From the NCBI RefSeq assembly GCF_036373705.1, contig NC_089869.1:4618676-4682675 (forward strand): a stretch of 64,000 bases of DNA, written 5' to 3'. A program made the position numbers and the translations under genes. The stretch is from Amia ocellicauda. Taxonomy: Eukaryota; Chordata; Actinopteri; Amiiformes; Amiidae. Numbering within the stretch: the stretch's first letter is position 1; each line of letters starts with the position of its first letter. Positions 1 through 14,604 of this stretch are shown here, one piece after another. The notes beneath the pieces were generated by a model. That model was not told the origin of the DNA, did no database searches, and saw only the letters and a program-made list of their open reading frames with translations.

Positions 1-934
1 AGAGATGGGATTACATGGTGCCGGCTAGCAGTTAAGAGCCACTCGCTCCAAAAAGACACTCGCTTCCCATTGTTTTGAGTGCAGGTTTTAAAAGCTATGT
101 CATCCCTTAGAGAGAGAGAGCAGGGTCTGTTTCAGTTCCAATATCCAGCCGCTAACATCTACCTGCTATCCTTTAATTTTCTTTCCTGACGACATTTTAA
201 TGTCACAAACATAATGCAAGATTATTCTCTGGAGTGAGATAACTCGGAGAGGAAATTGATCACTTTACACCGAAAAAGTTATTCCATGAAATTGAGATCT
301 GAATGGAACTGACAATTTTAGTTTGGAGGTATGCAGTCTTGAAAACTGAAGTACATTTTGTTCTCTTAAGTTCTCCTAATCAATTGCCTAATAGAAATAC
401 ATCAGGGACATAAAATGCCTATTGGTTCCAGTGTCTGAAACCTCACTGAGGAAAAGGTGACATGCTAGACACAGGGTTAAGTGTGCAGTCAGTAGACCAG
501 ATGTTAACAAGTCCATGTCAATCCAGAAGAAAGGCTGGTTAGTTTTGTTTTTTTGCTTGCATCACTATTCAAGTGGAAGCTGAGTAGTTTATCGGTTTAC
601 TGTGTACTTAAGCAATGAACCAGACAACCTGATGAGAGATGGCTATGGAGAACAGTATACATGTATTATAAGGGCTGTTGATCCTTTGTGTTTAAGAAGA
701 AACCTATATTTCTGTATCAAAAAGACTCCAGTAGGCAGAATTAAGTGATTTTGTGCTATTCATGCAAGTGAAATTTTTCATTGAACATGACATTGATTGT
801 CAATTTATAATGAAGTTAAAATCCTTGTTAGCTTGCATTGTAGCAACAAGATGTTTAGAAGCACTTCCAAGATGTGTCATGTTCTCCCTCCCACAAAGCA
901 GAGAACAAAGTTTTTTCGCCCCTTCACCTAACAG
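1..934 (+). other. FBXW4 intron sequence
   Basis: AT-rich sequence without a recognisable exon, repeat family or RNA gene. It is taken as the intron upstream of the penultimate FBXW4 exon because a splice acceptor ends it at 933-934. Confidence 0.6.
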
Positions 935-1333
935 GAAGTGTGTCATGGAGTGGGAGGAGCCTCACGACAGTGCCCTGTACTGTGTCCAGAGCGACGGGAA
1001 CCACATGATCGCCAGTGGCTCTTCCTACTATGGAGTTGTGAGGCTGTGGGACAAGCGGCAGAGCCATTGCTTACAGGTAGCAATCCCATCATGCCTTGCA
1101 CTTTATAGGAGTTTATTTAGAAGGAACAACACCTGGATTGTTTAACCAGGTCCTATATGTCACTGGGAACTAAATGCCTCTCCCTGGTGTTGTTGCAGAC
1201 CTTCTCTCTGTCCTCCCCGACCAGCAGCCCAGTGTATTGCCTGCGCTTCAACACCACCCATCTGTTTGCCGCCCTGGCCTCTGCTCTCTACGCACTGGAT
1301 TTCAAAGCCCCCGAACTGCGGGGCAGGAAGTGA
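935..1333 (+). CDS. FBXW4: FBXW4, last two coding exons (F-box/WD-repeat protein 4), 5' part outside window
   Basis: Partial gene; the rest lies left of the window. Two exons are visible: 935-1076, after a CCTAACAG acceptor and ending at CAG|GTAGCA, and 1199-1333, after TGTTGCAG and ending in TGA at 1331-1333. The joined frame gives WD-repeat sequence (a GVVRLWDKR strand) followed by TFSLSSPTSSPVYCLRF and a C-terminal tail ending ELRGRK. This resembles the end of vertebrate FBXW4 (dactylin), the substrate-receptor subunit of an SCF ubiquitin ligase involved in limb/fin development. The identification is strengthened by the neighbours DPCD and POLL, which flank FBXW4 in human 10q24. The gene is tail-to-tail with DPCD. 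The tail is a few residues longer than I expect for mammals. No further FBXW4 exon was seen in 1-934, which reads as intron. Confidence 0.9.
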
Positions 1334-1513
1334 CATCACTTGGACACTGTCAGGACACTCTCTGTGTGGCGGCCCACCTATTGTGACAGACTGGGCCTAG
1401 GACATGGAATGCCTGCAGGAGAGTCATATTAGGTGCTGCTTCTTCTTCACAGAACATTGTTTTCAATCTTGATAGACATACCCCTATTTTTTTTCCAATG
1501 TGCTTATTTTAAA

Positions 1514-1519
1514 AATAAA
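1514..1519 (+). terminator. Candidate poly(A) signal of FBXW4
   Basis: AATAAA about 180 bases after the FBXW4 stop codon, on the coding strand. It is the first such hexamer downstream of the stop. Confidence 0.5.
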
Positions 1520-1950
1520 GAATGTACCAGCATCCCACACCACGAGTAGGGCTTTTAAAAGGTGTAACATTCAGTGTGGATTTCACATCCAGCTGTGGCC
1601 AGAGGTGTAACAGACACGGAGGAGATGCCTGAACGGGGAAAAGTGACATGGCCTACGCTGGTTTGGAAGGGTGAATCATGTTAAGCCCCTGCTCAGGCAC
1701 TCCCTGGCTTTCAGTGAAAAGCTGTTCTGTGGTTACCTGTGCCAAATTTTATTAAGTTGCTGATGTGGACAGAAGGAGAGCAGGGGGGAAGTACGGAGAC
1801 TGCTGAAGCCATATCAGTTGCAGTCAAGTCAAACTCAGATCATCGTGAAAAGAAGACCAGACTTGAGTTCCAGCTTTAAGACAATGCTTCACTACTGTCT
1901 GTTTTTCCATCTTTTTCTAGAGTATTGGAATAAATAACACATATTGTGAA

Positions 1951-1951
1951 T

Positions 1952-2001
<50 letters not shown>
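1951..2001. repeat. (TG)n(AG)n microsatellite
   Basis: About 13 TG units run directly into about 12 AG/GA units. It is a compound dinucleotide repeat between the two convergent genes. Confidence 0.95.
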
Positions 2002-3492
2002 ATATTGAATAGATATACAAACACATACACTTTTGGAAGTAGTAAATTATGTACATCAAAACTAACTTTTAAACAATAAACCTACTTTTTTTTAAAACAA
2101 CTGTTCTCTTTCACTTTGTATATAATTTTCTGTTTCCATCAGAAAAATCTATATGGTATGAATGTATATAGAGAATATCCTTTAAAAGTTCTAATGCACC
2201 TTAGACATATTGCACTGAATCAAAAATAAATTCATAACATGCACAACTTCCCAGTGTGCAGTTGAGAAAGGAGAGGTTTTGCCTTTTGAATAAGCAAATA
2301 CAGTGAAATCCATAATACATAAATATGTCTGGGCTTAGCTTGGAATGCCATTTTCATTTCTCCATAGGATACAATTAATTTTACAAGTTCATCATTTTCA
2401 GGTATGCCTTCCAGTTTGCAGCTGTTTGGTTGCAAAAGGATAAATCTAAACCTTGCATGCATTCTTTATTAAAAACCTGTATGTTTTCAGTTTGACAAAT
2501 GTTTGGGCTTTTTATTGTCATTTTACTAACAGGAAAAGTTTTTGAACTGTCTTGCAAAGTCAGTTGTAATACTATGTATTTATATATGAGGAATATATAT
2601 ATTTATATATTCTACTTTCATGAGGACATAAGTATCACAAGTAGGATGCCTGTAGGACTTCAGTCATTATAGATCATGTAAATGTGTTTTGGTCCAGCTT
2701 TAAGGGTGGAGAGGTGGGTGGCCAGGCCGAGGCATGTGCTGCGAGTCTGACATCTGTTGCTTCTAGGGCTAACAAGTGGAATGTTGTCTTGGAAATGCTC
2801 TTCTGCATTTGACTGTCCCGTTTTACAGTGGTTTACAGGTACTTAACAGGAGTTACACATCATTGTTACTCAGCCAACATGCCAACACATGCCCTGACAT
2901 CTGTTAATCCTGTGCCTATGAAAACAAATTTCTTGCTCCATAGAAGTTAAAGCCCAGGGATTTCTCTGCTATTCCAGTTTACACTGAAACGTGTTGCCTG
3001 ATCGCACCTCAGTCAGTTTGAACACTGACAGACACATTGTGGGATCAGACGTTATTAGTCACTTGCCACATTTTCAAACACATAATCAAAGTGACTTTAA
3101 TGAAATTAAAACAAGGTTTTCAGTTTCTTTTTTTCTTTCATGTGCAAGCCTGCATGCCTCTGTTTATACACGCTTGAATTCAGTAACACTTCATATTAAA
3201 CTAGGCTGGCTAAAAAGGGGGAAAAAAAACAATGTAGACAAAGCCCTAAACAGAAGCAGTGCATACAATGAATGACTGCAGAGCTGAAAAGTAAACCTAG
3301 GCAGAATGAAAGTAAATAAAGTTTAAATCCTCAATTCATTTTCAGAGGAAGGTCTCCTTACAGTATTAAACCTGTGGCAACTAATACAAAGTTCTCATAT
3401 ATCACTTACCAAAACCTTATCCATTACAATTACTTTATAGTGTGCTTGGAAAATATCAAAAGTATAAGAACCTATATTTGTTATTCATGAAC

Positions 3493-3498
3493 TTTATT
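3493..3498 (-). terminator. Candidate poly(A) signal of DPCD
   Basis: TTTATT on the plus strand reads AATAAA on the DPCD strand, about 160 bases past the DPCD stop codon at 3655-3657. Confidence 0.5.
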
Positions 3499-3654
3499 TG
3501 CCTTCCCCCACCCTTAAAAACAAGGATAATTGAAGTATAATATGTAGAAGCCTTTTCTGTATGCAGAATTGAAGCCAGTGTGTCAAGATGCTTTGTTATT
3601 GTCCAGTTGGTCTTCATGTCTGGAGTCTGTGACCGTCTTTGTGTCCACTGCAGC

Positions 3655-7450
<3,796 letters not shown>

Positions 7451-8288
7451 GTTGACCAAACCGATACTTGCCCTACTTCCGCAACGCTGTGTCGGTAGTC
7501 AAGGAAACCAAAACTGTTAAAATACAATTTAATGCAAATACCCTACTGATCGTCTTATGAGTATCTATAATTACACCAAAATCTTTGAAAATTATATTGT
7601 ATATATTAAAATAACAATTGCCATTACTTGTTTTTACTGTTTAGACCATGCATGTTGTAGTTGACCCGGAAGTGGTTTGATATTTAAACTTGTAACTTTT
7701 AAGGCAGTTGTGTGTAACGAGGTAAGGCTGGTAATTTTGTTTTTTTAAACAATGAAATGATGCAGTTGTATTATTTGAATGCGAAATATTTAAAAATAAT
7801 TAAACATAATGAAGCTCCATAAGGATAGCTTGTTTAAACTCAGAAAGCGGTGAACACTCCCAGTATCTAGTGGATCACAGGAAGCTGAGATCAGCTGTTC
7901 TGCGCACATTATATTTGTTTACACTTTCAGCATGATTGCGGTACGAAGTTACGGCTACAGTATTTCTCATTTTAACCAAATAATAAATTGTACCGATTTA
8001 AATCTAATCAGACTACTGAGTTACGAGGATGTTACTGATCGGTCATGCTCCACAACACAACACTGAGCATTCACAGAAATAGTGTTGGTTTAATAGGATG
8101 TTTACTTTTCCTTCTCGACTTTTACGCGAATTCCTGCTGTTTTGCAACTGAAACAACGCATTCCTATGCAAATATGATTTCGATGATCTACCAAAAATAA
8201 ACATCACTGTCAAATATTATAAAAACTGAATTCTGATCCATATTCCAGTTCTTTTCAGGCCCTGTCCGTCACTCAGGCTGGTGGATGT
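7451..8288. promoter_or_regulatory. Divergent DPCD/POLL promoter region with two ETS-type motifs
   Basis: This interval separates the DPCD start codon (7450, minus) from the POLL start codon (8289, plus). An ETS/GABP-like CCGGAAGTG lies at 7666-7674 on the plus strand. A second GCGGAAGTA-type motif lies near 7476-7484 on the minus strand, about 30 bases upstream of the DPCD ATG. No TATA box is evident. A likely non-coding first exon of POLL ends at 7721 (ACGAG|GTAAGG), and the next acceptor is at 8257-8258, so most of 7722-8258 would be a 5'UTR intron. The motif placement is seen in sequence; the promoter function is inferred. Confidence 0.55.
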
Positions 8289-8359
8289 ATGGAAGCCCGT
8301 GGTATTTTGAAAGCATTTCCCAAAGTGAAGAGGCCAGGCGCTCCTACAAAGAAGGATGA
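8285..8359 (+). other. Overlapping out-of-frame ATG/uORF at the POLL start
   Basis: An ATG four bases upstream of the POLL ATG opens a 24-codon frame ending TGA at 8357-8359, overlapping the POLL coding start. It has no resemblance to a known peptide. If transcripts include both ATGs, it could reduce POLL translation; this is inference. Confidence 0.35.
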
Positions 8360-11300
8360 ACCGGTGAATAAAAGAAAACAGGAGGAAATGGTCAGCGGTA
8401 AGTCATGTCAACCAGCCTTCACTTCACAATCGCACACCTGAAACTACAGGGGGATGCAGATATGAATTCCTGCTTTAAATATCTGAAACACTTTCTCATG
8501 AAGCATCTCTAACTCACAAGTGAGTTGGAAATGAAAAGTGCATTGTGAACAAGGTAACCAGATAGAATTTCTGTTCTTTTTTAGGTCATTGGTTCAGTGG
8601 TGTGTCTGCGCACATCATCCCAGCTGGGATTGGGAATGCCAGGACCACCATCTTTCAGAAACAAATCATCCAAAATGGTGGCCAGGTCAGAGACACATTC
8701 TCTCCCAGTGTCACTCACGTCATTGTGGATGACTCCATGGACTGCCACCGTGCTTTGCGCCTGCTGAAGATTGACAAGCTTCCCCCGGCGGTTCAGTTGG
8801 TCAGATGCTCCTGGCTGAGTCTGTGCATCACTGAAAAGAAGCTTCTCAGCACTGCTGGCTACAGCCTCTTCATGATTGACAGGTGCAATTTAAAACTGCT
8901 GTTGAACACAAAAAGACCAGCACTGTTTCTTCACTGACATTCACAGGATGGTTATCTTCAGTTTGAAAGTTTATAAACTCAACAAATTCAGTTAAATCAA
9001 TGGTAATCTTTACAGTTTTCTCTAGACTAAATCTACAGTCAATGACAAGTTAACACTGATAGATAAGTATATTATGAATATATGTATTTACCAATTAAAA
9101 CAAGCCTCATACAAAAGGACAACCGTACAAAATAAGCATCCTGGTGCCATTAAAAAGAAAAAATCATAGAACCTTTTTTCTCCTACATAGTCGTCTGCTT
9201 CACATGTGATCTTAGATGGAGGATTAAACATAACAATGGATGAAGCTGCGAGAATCTATATTGAACTTGGCATGATTTTAATATTCAGAAATTCTTCACT
9301 CGAAATTAAGAAATGTGACAGATTTCAACTTGAGTCATTATTCACGTTACCAACGTAGCTTATTAGCTAATGTATTATTATAACACATGGTGCTTTAAGT
9401 AAGGGAGACTTAAAAGAAGTTAAAATATAATTTCAGCTCCACTCCACATCTCAGATCTCAGCTGTTGCTTTAGCTTTCATATTTGTAATTAGCTAGCCAA
9501 TGTTAACTATTCGGGGGACCCAATTGAATAAATCTATACAATACTATACACATCTATATTACCTACTATTGTATTCTGTACAATTGTATGTAAAATATAC
9601 TGTAGTAGCTGTGATGTACTGTATTATGTATTATGTCATAAAAAGTTCTATGTAGGAGATAGTCCTTTTTTTTGCACCAGTAAAAACTAAATAAAATACA
9701 TTTAACATTTAATATTCAATGAAGTGAAACAGAATCACATTGTTTCAAATCAAGGGATTATTTCCCCCCCACACACTAAATATGCTCTCTGTTTAAACAA
9801 TTCCATTCAGGCACCTGGATTCAAGTCATGAGGGTGCAAGAGCAGATTCCCAGCCTGGTGATGGACCTGTTTTGGGGACAAATGATAGTCTGCCGCAGTT
9901 TAATACTGATCTGAACAAAGAGAAGAGCACCATTCAGCACACGGTTTGTCCACAGGAGCCTGCAGCACCATCCACACTTCCTGCTAGTCTCCGAGCACAG
10001 GTTTTCTGCCTTTGGATGTTTGATTAAACTTTCACTATTTTGTTTTTTAAACATAAACAAAAATTAAGACTGAGAGGTAAAGATATTCCCCAAATAACAT
10101 TTTAAGACGAAATACCAGCATGGCCCTATTAAAATGTTGTGTGTATGCATGTCACTACATTTTCTAAAAATCCAAATAGACAGCATGAGATTTCTAGTTA
10201 TAAAAAAATACACTTTGTATGGTTCAAATGCAAAGACTAGGGGCCGGATTAAATCAAAACTTTGACCCACCCAAAACTACAGATCTGTACTCGGTTGCGG
10301 TTTCATTTTCAGTTAGAGGACACTTTCTTCTAATCAAACCGCTATGAAGTACAGGTTTGTAGTTTGCTATTAGCGGGTGGGTCAAAGTTTTGATTTAATC
10401 CGACCCTAGAAGTACGAAATCCTATGGCTTTTTCAAACTCTTTAAATAAGAGTATCAACAGATGCATTGGAACATTAAGTTTGAGGGTATATTTTGTGTT
10501 TGTTTATTTTGGTGTGATTTGAATAGACCTGTGATGATGAAGGGAGTGATGCAGAAGAGACGAGTGTCTCCCAGAGTGACCTGGAGGCTCTGATCTCAGG
10601 GCAGTACCCCAGTCCTGGGAAATCCAGCTCAGCACAGCCCTCTGTCTCTGCGAAATGGGTTTGCGCTAACTCCTCCCAGGCCAAGAAAGACAATCATAAT
10701 CAGCACATCACAGACAAGCTCGAGGTTCTGGCCAAGGCCTACACCCACCAGGGGGACAAGTGGAGAGCGCTGGGATACTCCAAAGCCATCAACGCACTGA
10801 AGAGCTACCACAAGCCTGTCACTTCATATGAGGTGAGTCACAGCATAACACTTAACAAGTCCATAAGGACTTAATATAATCTTGTATAATACAAAATGAT
10901 GGTTCTTTAAGGTGCGGTGACTTTCATAATTTTTGCTTGCAGGAGGCCTGTAAGATCCAGGGCATTGGGAAGCGGATGGCAGACAAGATCAAGGAGATCC
11001 TAGAGAGTGGCCACCTTCGCAAGCTGGACCACATTGGAGAGAGTGTGCCAGTGCTGGAGCTCTTCACAAACATCTGGGGGGCTGGGGCAAAGACTGCGCA
11101 GATGTGGTACCAACAGGTAGAGGAAAGGAGGGGGGAGTTTAGAATATACTCTGTTCTTTAACCTTTTAAAATGAAGATTTTGGGATGTTCAGAATATTGC
11201 TGTACCTTTTAACTAATCTTTTAACCATCTGCTTTATATGAAGGGATTTCGCACTCTGGAAGACATTCGTACCAAAGCCACTCTGTCAAGTCAGCAGGCA

Positions 11301-14300
11301 GTTGGACTGAAACACTATGAGGACTTCCAGGATCGCATGCCAAGAGAGGAGGCCGCTGAGATTGAAAAAACGGTAAGAGCAGTTTAGTGACGCTGCATGA
11401 AACCGAATATCGACTAAACATATCAAATGACTGATTCTGGTTGATTATGACTTCATGTAATACATTTTTCTTCTTTCTGGCACTCTTATTATCTGGCCAC
11501 TAAGTGTTTTTCAGCACTTACACATTTAAATACATTAATTGTATACATAGGTGTGTGTAGTCTTAAATCTATGCAGTTTTTACACAGTTTTCTTGATTTA
11601 GTACATGTGTGTAAAAGTATGACTAATTGGTACCAATTCAATTCCTTCAATTAATATAAAAAGAAAAAATATTCAAAGTCCACCTCCAGATGCCATCTGT
11701 GCCTGCTTTAGCAATAACAATGTAGCTGTGACGTTTATATAACTGATGTGGAAACTTGGTTTGAAACCCCTTACTTGTGTTAACACTGTGGGAGCCTTTC
11801 ATTTTTTCCCGTATACCTGTTCAGTGGAAAACACAGAAAGCCCCTTTCTAAACACTGTCAATCTAGTTCCCCTTTAGAGCACTGTATTTCAAATCAAAAT
11901 AAGAAAGAGGGGGTAAGTGTGACTGACAGGTCCAACCGAGCTGCCCCGCCTCCTTATGGTAACCATAGCAGCAGCAGCCACCCCAGTCCTGTCAGTCATC
12001 TATGGGTCCTGGACCTGAAGAATACAGACCCGTCCTGGGGACCTCCAGCCCCTCTTTCCCTGGCATTCCCCCTGCCCTCAATAAAAGCACACAAGAAAAG
12101 CAGGTTTGAGAATCTCGTCCCACCTCGCAAGTCAATCAGTACAATCCCAATTGTCACTCTGAGAGTTGGGGACTAATCCTATTGTTTTTCTTATGGGATT
12201 ACTCGTCCTAGATCTCTCACTCCCTTTGGGTCTGCCAGGGAGAATGGGAGGATTAAGGGGATTAGCCTGTGTCCTCCTAACTTGTCAAACTAAGATCTAA
12301 GGAGCCATTGACTTTTCTGCCTTGAATGAGAGGGGCACCTAAATAATAGTAATAATAAAAGCCTTTGGAAAAAGAAAAATGTCTAAAGGAACAATGCGAT
12401 TTGTTTGCTGTTGTTCCTTTAACTCAGATGAAAGGTTCAAAGAGGCTCTGGGATACAGGCTGACTGAGAGGAAGCATCTAAGGAGAGAAGAAGGAGGCTT
12501 TGGGTTAAAGAAACCATCTTTTCTCCTTTGAATGAAAATGTCCATATTCTATTCAAAAAAGGGCGAATACATGTTTCATCTTTGGTTTTTTGTCTCTGAA
12601 ATGAACTCATTTCAGGAGAAAGAATCCAGGTTGACTTTTGTGAGGTCTTTACACAACTCAGAATTGTCTGTTCCTAAATTACCACTATCCCCGAGCTCAT
12701 AGTAGAATATCTCAGATTTCAAATAATCAAAAAGTCACCCGTGAAGTTGCTCACAGTAAATGACTGTATTTTATTTAGATTGGAAAGGGAAGGGTATTTT
12801 TTTTTTTCTGCTGTAAAAACATGCATATAGAATGTCCCTACAGAATCTGCGCTGAAACTGACTTCTTCAGTTTCGTTTTCACTCGTATTTACTGCAATGT
12901 CTCCTCTTCTTGATTCAAAGCCTCTTTTTTTTTTTTTACTAATCCCAGTGAATCAGTTCACATAATTTAGGTGGATTTTTTCCTTGTTTTTTCCTTTTTC
13001 CTTGTTTAAATGAGAGCTGACTGTCATGCGTGCACTTGATCTTTTGTGTCCTTTGGTCTTAGTTCCCCAGTACAGCTTGAAATAGATGTTTGGGTTTATT
13101 TCTGATCGTTTCTATCAGGAGTTTGAATTCCTGAATCAAATCCCCACAGGCTAAAAAGATTCAGTTATTTGAACCCATTCATTTGAAGTGTGATTGAGGT
13201 TGCTCTTCTTTGAATGTTTGTGTTGTGTTATGGCGACAGGTGAGGGAAGCAGCCCTGCGTTTGAATGGGGGGCTACTGGCGATGGCGTGTGGCTCGTACC
13301 GCCGAGGGAAGGCCTCTTGTGGAGATGTGGATGTCCTCATCACTCACCCCGATGGCAAATCTCACAAAGGAGTTTTCAGTAAAATACTGCACAGTCTCCA
13401 TCAAACTGGTAAGATGACTTGTCCAGGTTGTTCCAAAGCAAACAAGAAAAAAAAATAGATGGACTGAGCAAAAACAACTTCATTATCTCCAGTTTTTTTC
13501 CTAGAACATGAGAGAGTGTACAAACAAGAGGAGGCCTTTCGAACCATCGTGCTTGTTTGGTGTCCATTAATAACTCAGTCATCCAAGGATCCTATCCAGT
13601 CTATTTTTAAATGTTCCCAAATTGTCGCTTCAGCCACATCGCTGGGGAGTTGGTTCAGATTGTGACGCCTCTCTGTGTGAAGAAGTGCCTCCTGTTTTCT
13701 GTCTTGAATGCCTTGAAACCCAATTTCCATTTGTGTCCCTGGGTGCGTGTGTCCCTGCTGATCTGGAAAAGCTCCACTGGTTTGATGTGGTCAATGACTT
13801 TCATGATTTTGAAGACTTGAATCAAGTCCCCACGTAGTCTCCTCTGTTCCAGGGTGAAAAGGTTCAGTTCCTTAGTCTATCAGTAGGAGATTCCCTTCAG
13901 ACCTGGAATAAGTCTGGTTGCTCTCCTCTGAACTGCCTCTAGAGCCGCGATATCCTTCTTGAAGTGTGGAGCCCAGAACTGTACACAGTATCCAGATGAG
14001 CTCTAACTAGTGCATTGTATAGTCTGAACATTACTTCCCATTTCATTTTAAATTCTACACTTCTGACAATATACCCTAGCAAGAGTTTTGTATTGCAGTC
14101 ATTATGGGGACAGTTTAGGGAGATTAGAAAACAATGTCAATGTCCTTTAGTATTTTTGGGGATCTGCCATGTATGAATTAATCTAGACCCCTGTGTGTAA
14201 AGAATTGGAAGTGAGTACAGTGTTTTCCTCTTTTGATAAAAGGCTTCCTGACAGATGACTTGGTGAGCCATGAGGAGAACGGGGAGCAGAAGAAATACCT

Positions 14301-14604
14301 GGGGGTGTGTCTCCTTCCAGGCCTGGGACACCGCCACCGCAGGCTGGACATCATCGTGGTGCCTTACAGTGAGTTTGCCTGCGCTCTTATGTACTTCACC
14401 GGCTCGGCACATTTCAACCGCTCCATGAGGGCCCTGGCCAAAACCAACGGGATGAGCCTCTCCGAGCACTCACTCAACAAAGATGTGCTGCGCACAGGCA
14501 GTGTGAAGGTCAGCACCGGCCTGCCCCTGCCCACGCTTACGGAGAAAGACATTTTCACTCACCTGGGCCTGCCCTACAGGGAACCACAGGAGAGGGATTG
14601 GTAA
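8289..14604 (+). CDS. POLL: DNA polymerase lambda, complete, eight coding exons
   Basis: Coding exons: 8289-8397, 8585-8882, 9811-10000, 10527-10832, 10943-11116, 11244-11372, 13240-13408 and 14243-14604 (stop TAA). They join in frame to 578 residues (human 575). The order is a BRCT domain (about residues 37-135), a Ser/Pro-rich linker, the 8-kDa dRP-lyase domain and the X-family polymerase core. The Schiff-base lysine is at about K316 in IGKRMADKI. The three metal-binding aspartates are D431 and D433 ([10 protein letters not shown]) and D494 (RRLDIIVVP). The protein ends REPQERDW. It fills gaps in base-excision repair and non-homologous end joining in the nucleus. The start is chosen because [12 protein letters not shown] matches the family N-terminus. 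Another ATG at 8285 overlaps it in a different frame. Intron 6 (11373-13239) is long, intron 7 contains an interspersed repeat and intron 3 a MITE. All catalytic residues are present. Confidence 0.97.
10241..10406. mobile_element. 166-base MITE with long terminal inverted repeats in POLL intron 3
   Basis: The left end (GGGCCGGATTAAATC at 10241) and right end (GATTTAATCCGACCC ending at 10406) are inverted repeats of about 33 bases with very few mismatches. The inverted homology resumes further in, near AAACTACAGATCTGTACT on the left and AGTACAGGTTTGTAGTTT on the right. The flanks show a possible short TAG duplication. The element is non-coding. Its size and structure suggest a non-autonomous DNA transposon; the superfamily (Harbinger-like or other) cannot be decided here. 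Confidence 0.8.
11373..13239 (+). other. POLL intron 6
   Basis: The longest POLL intron. It carries T-rich runs and a GC-richer stretch around 11930-12130, but no exon or recognised repeat. It ends at an ACAG acceptor before the exon with the catalytic Asp pair. Confidence 0.6.
13510..14100. repeat. Interspersed repeat fragment in POLL intron 7
   Basis: The stretch includes phrases such as GAGGCCTTTCGAACCATC, AGCCCAGAACTGTACACAG and ACTAGTGCATTGTATAG, which I recognise from a family of dispersed repeats (CR1-type LINE tails or similar) in fish and reptile genomes. It has no intact frame. The family is recalled from general knowledge and not confirmed; no second copy occurs in this window. 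Confidence 0.45.

Larger units (their letters stand above)
1334..3654. other. Convergent 3' region between FBXW4 and DPCD
   Basis: Holds the FBXW4 3'UTR (left) and the DPCD 3'UTR (right), which face each other. Only a dinucleotide repeat at 1951-2001 and AT-rich sequence were seen. No coding exon could be supported on either strand. Confidence 0.6.

Noticed and set aside
753-1145. 130-codon frame at the left end as a complete gene
   Set aside because: Only its 935-1076 part is a FBXW4 exon; the upstream and downstream parts are intron read-through.
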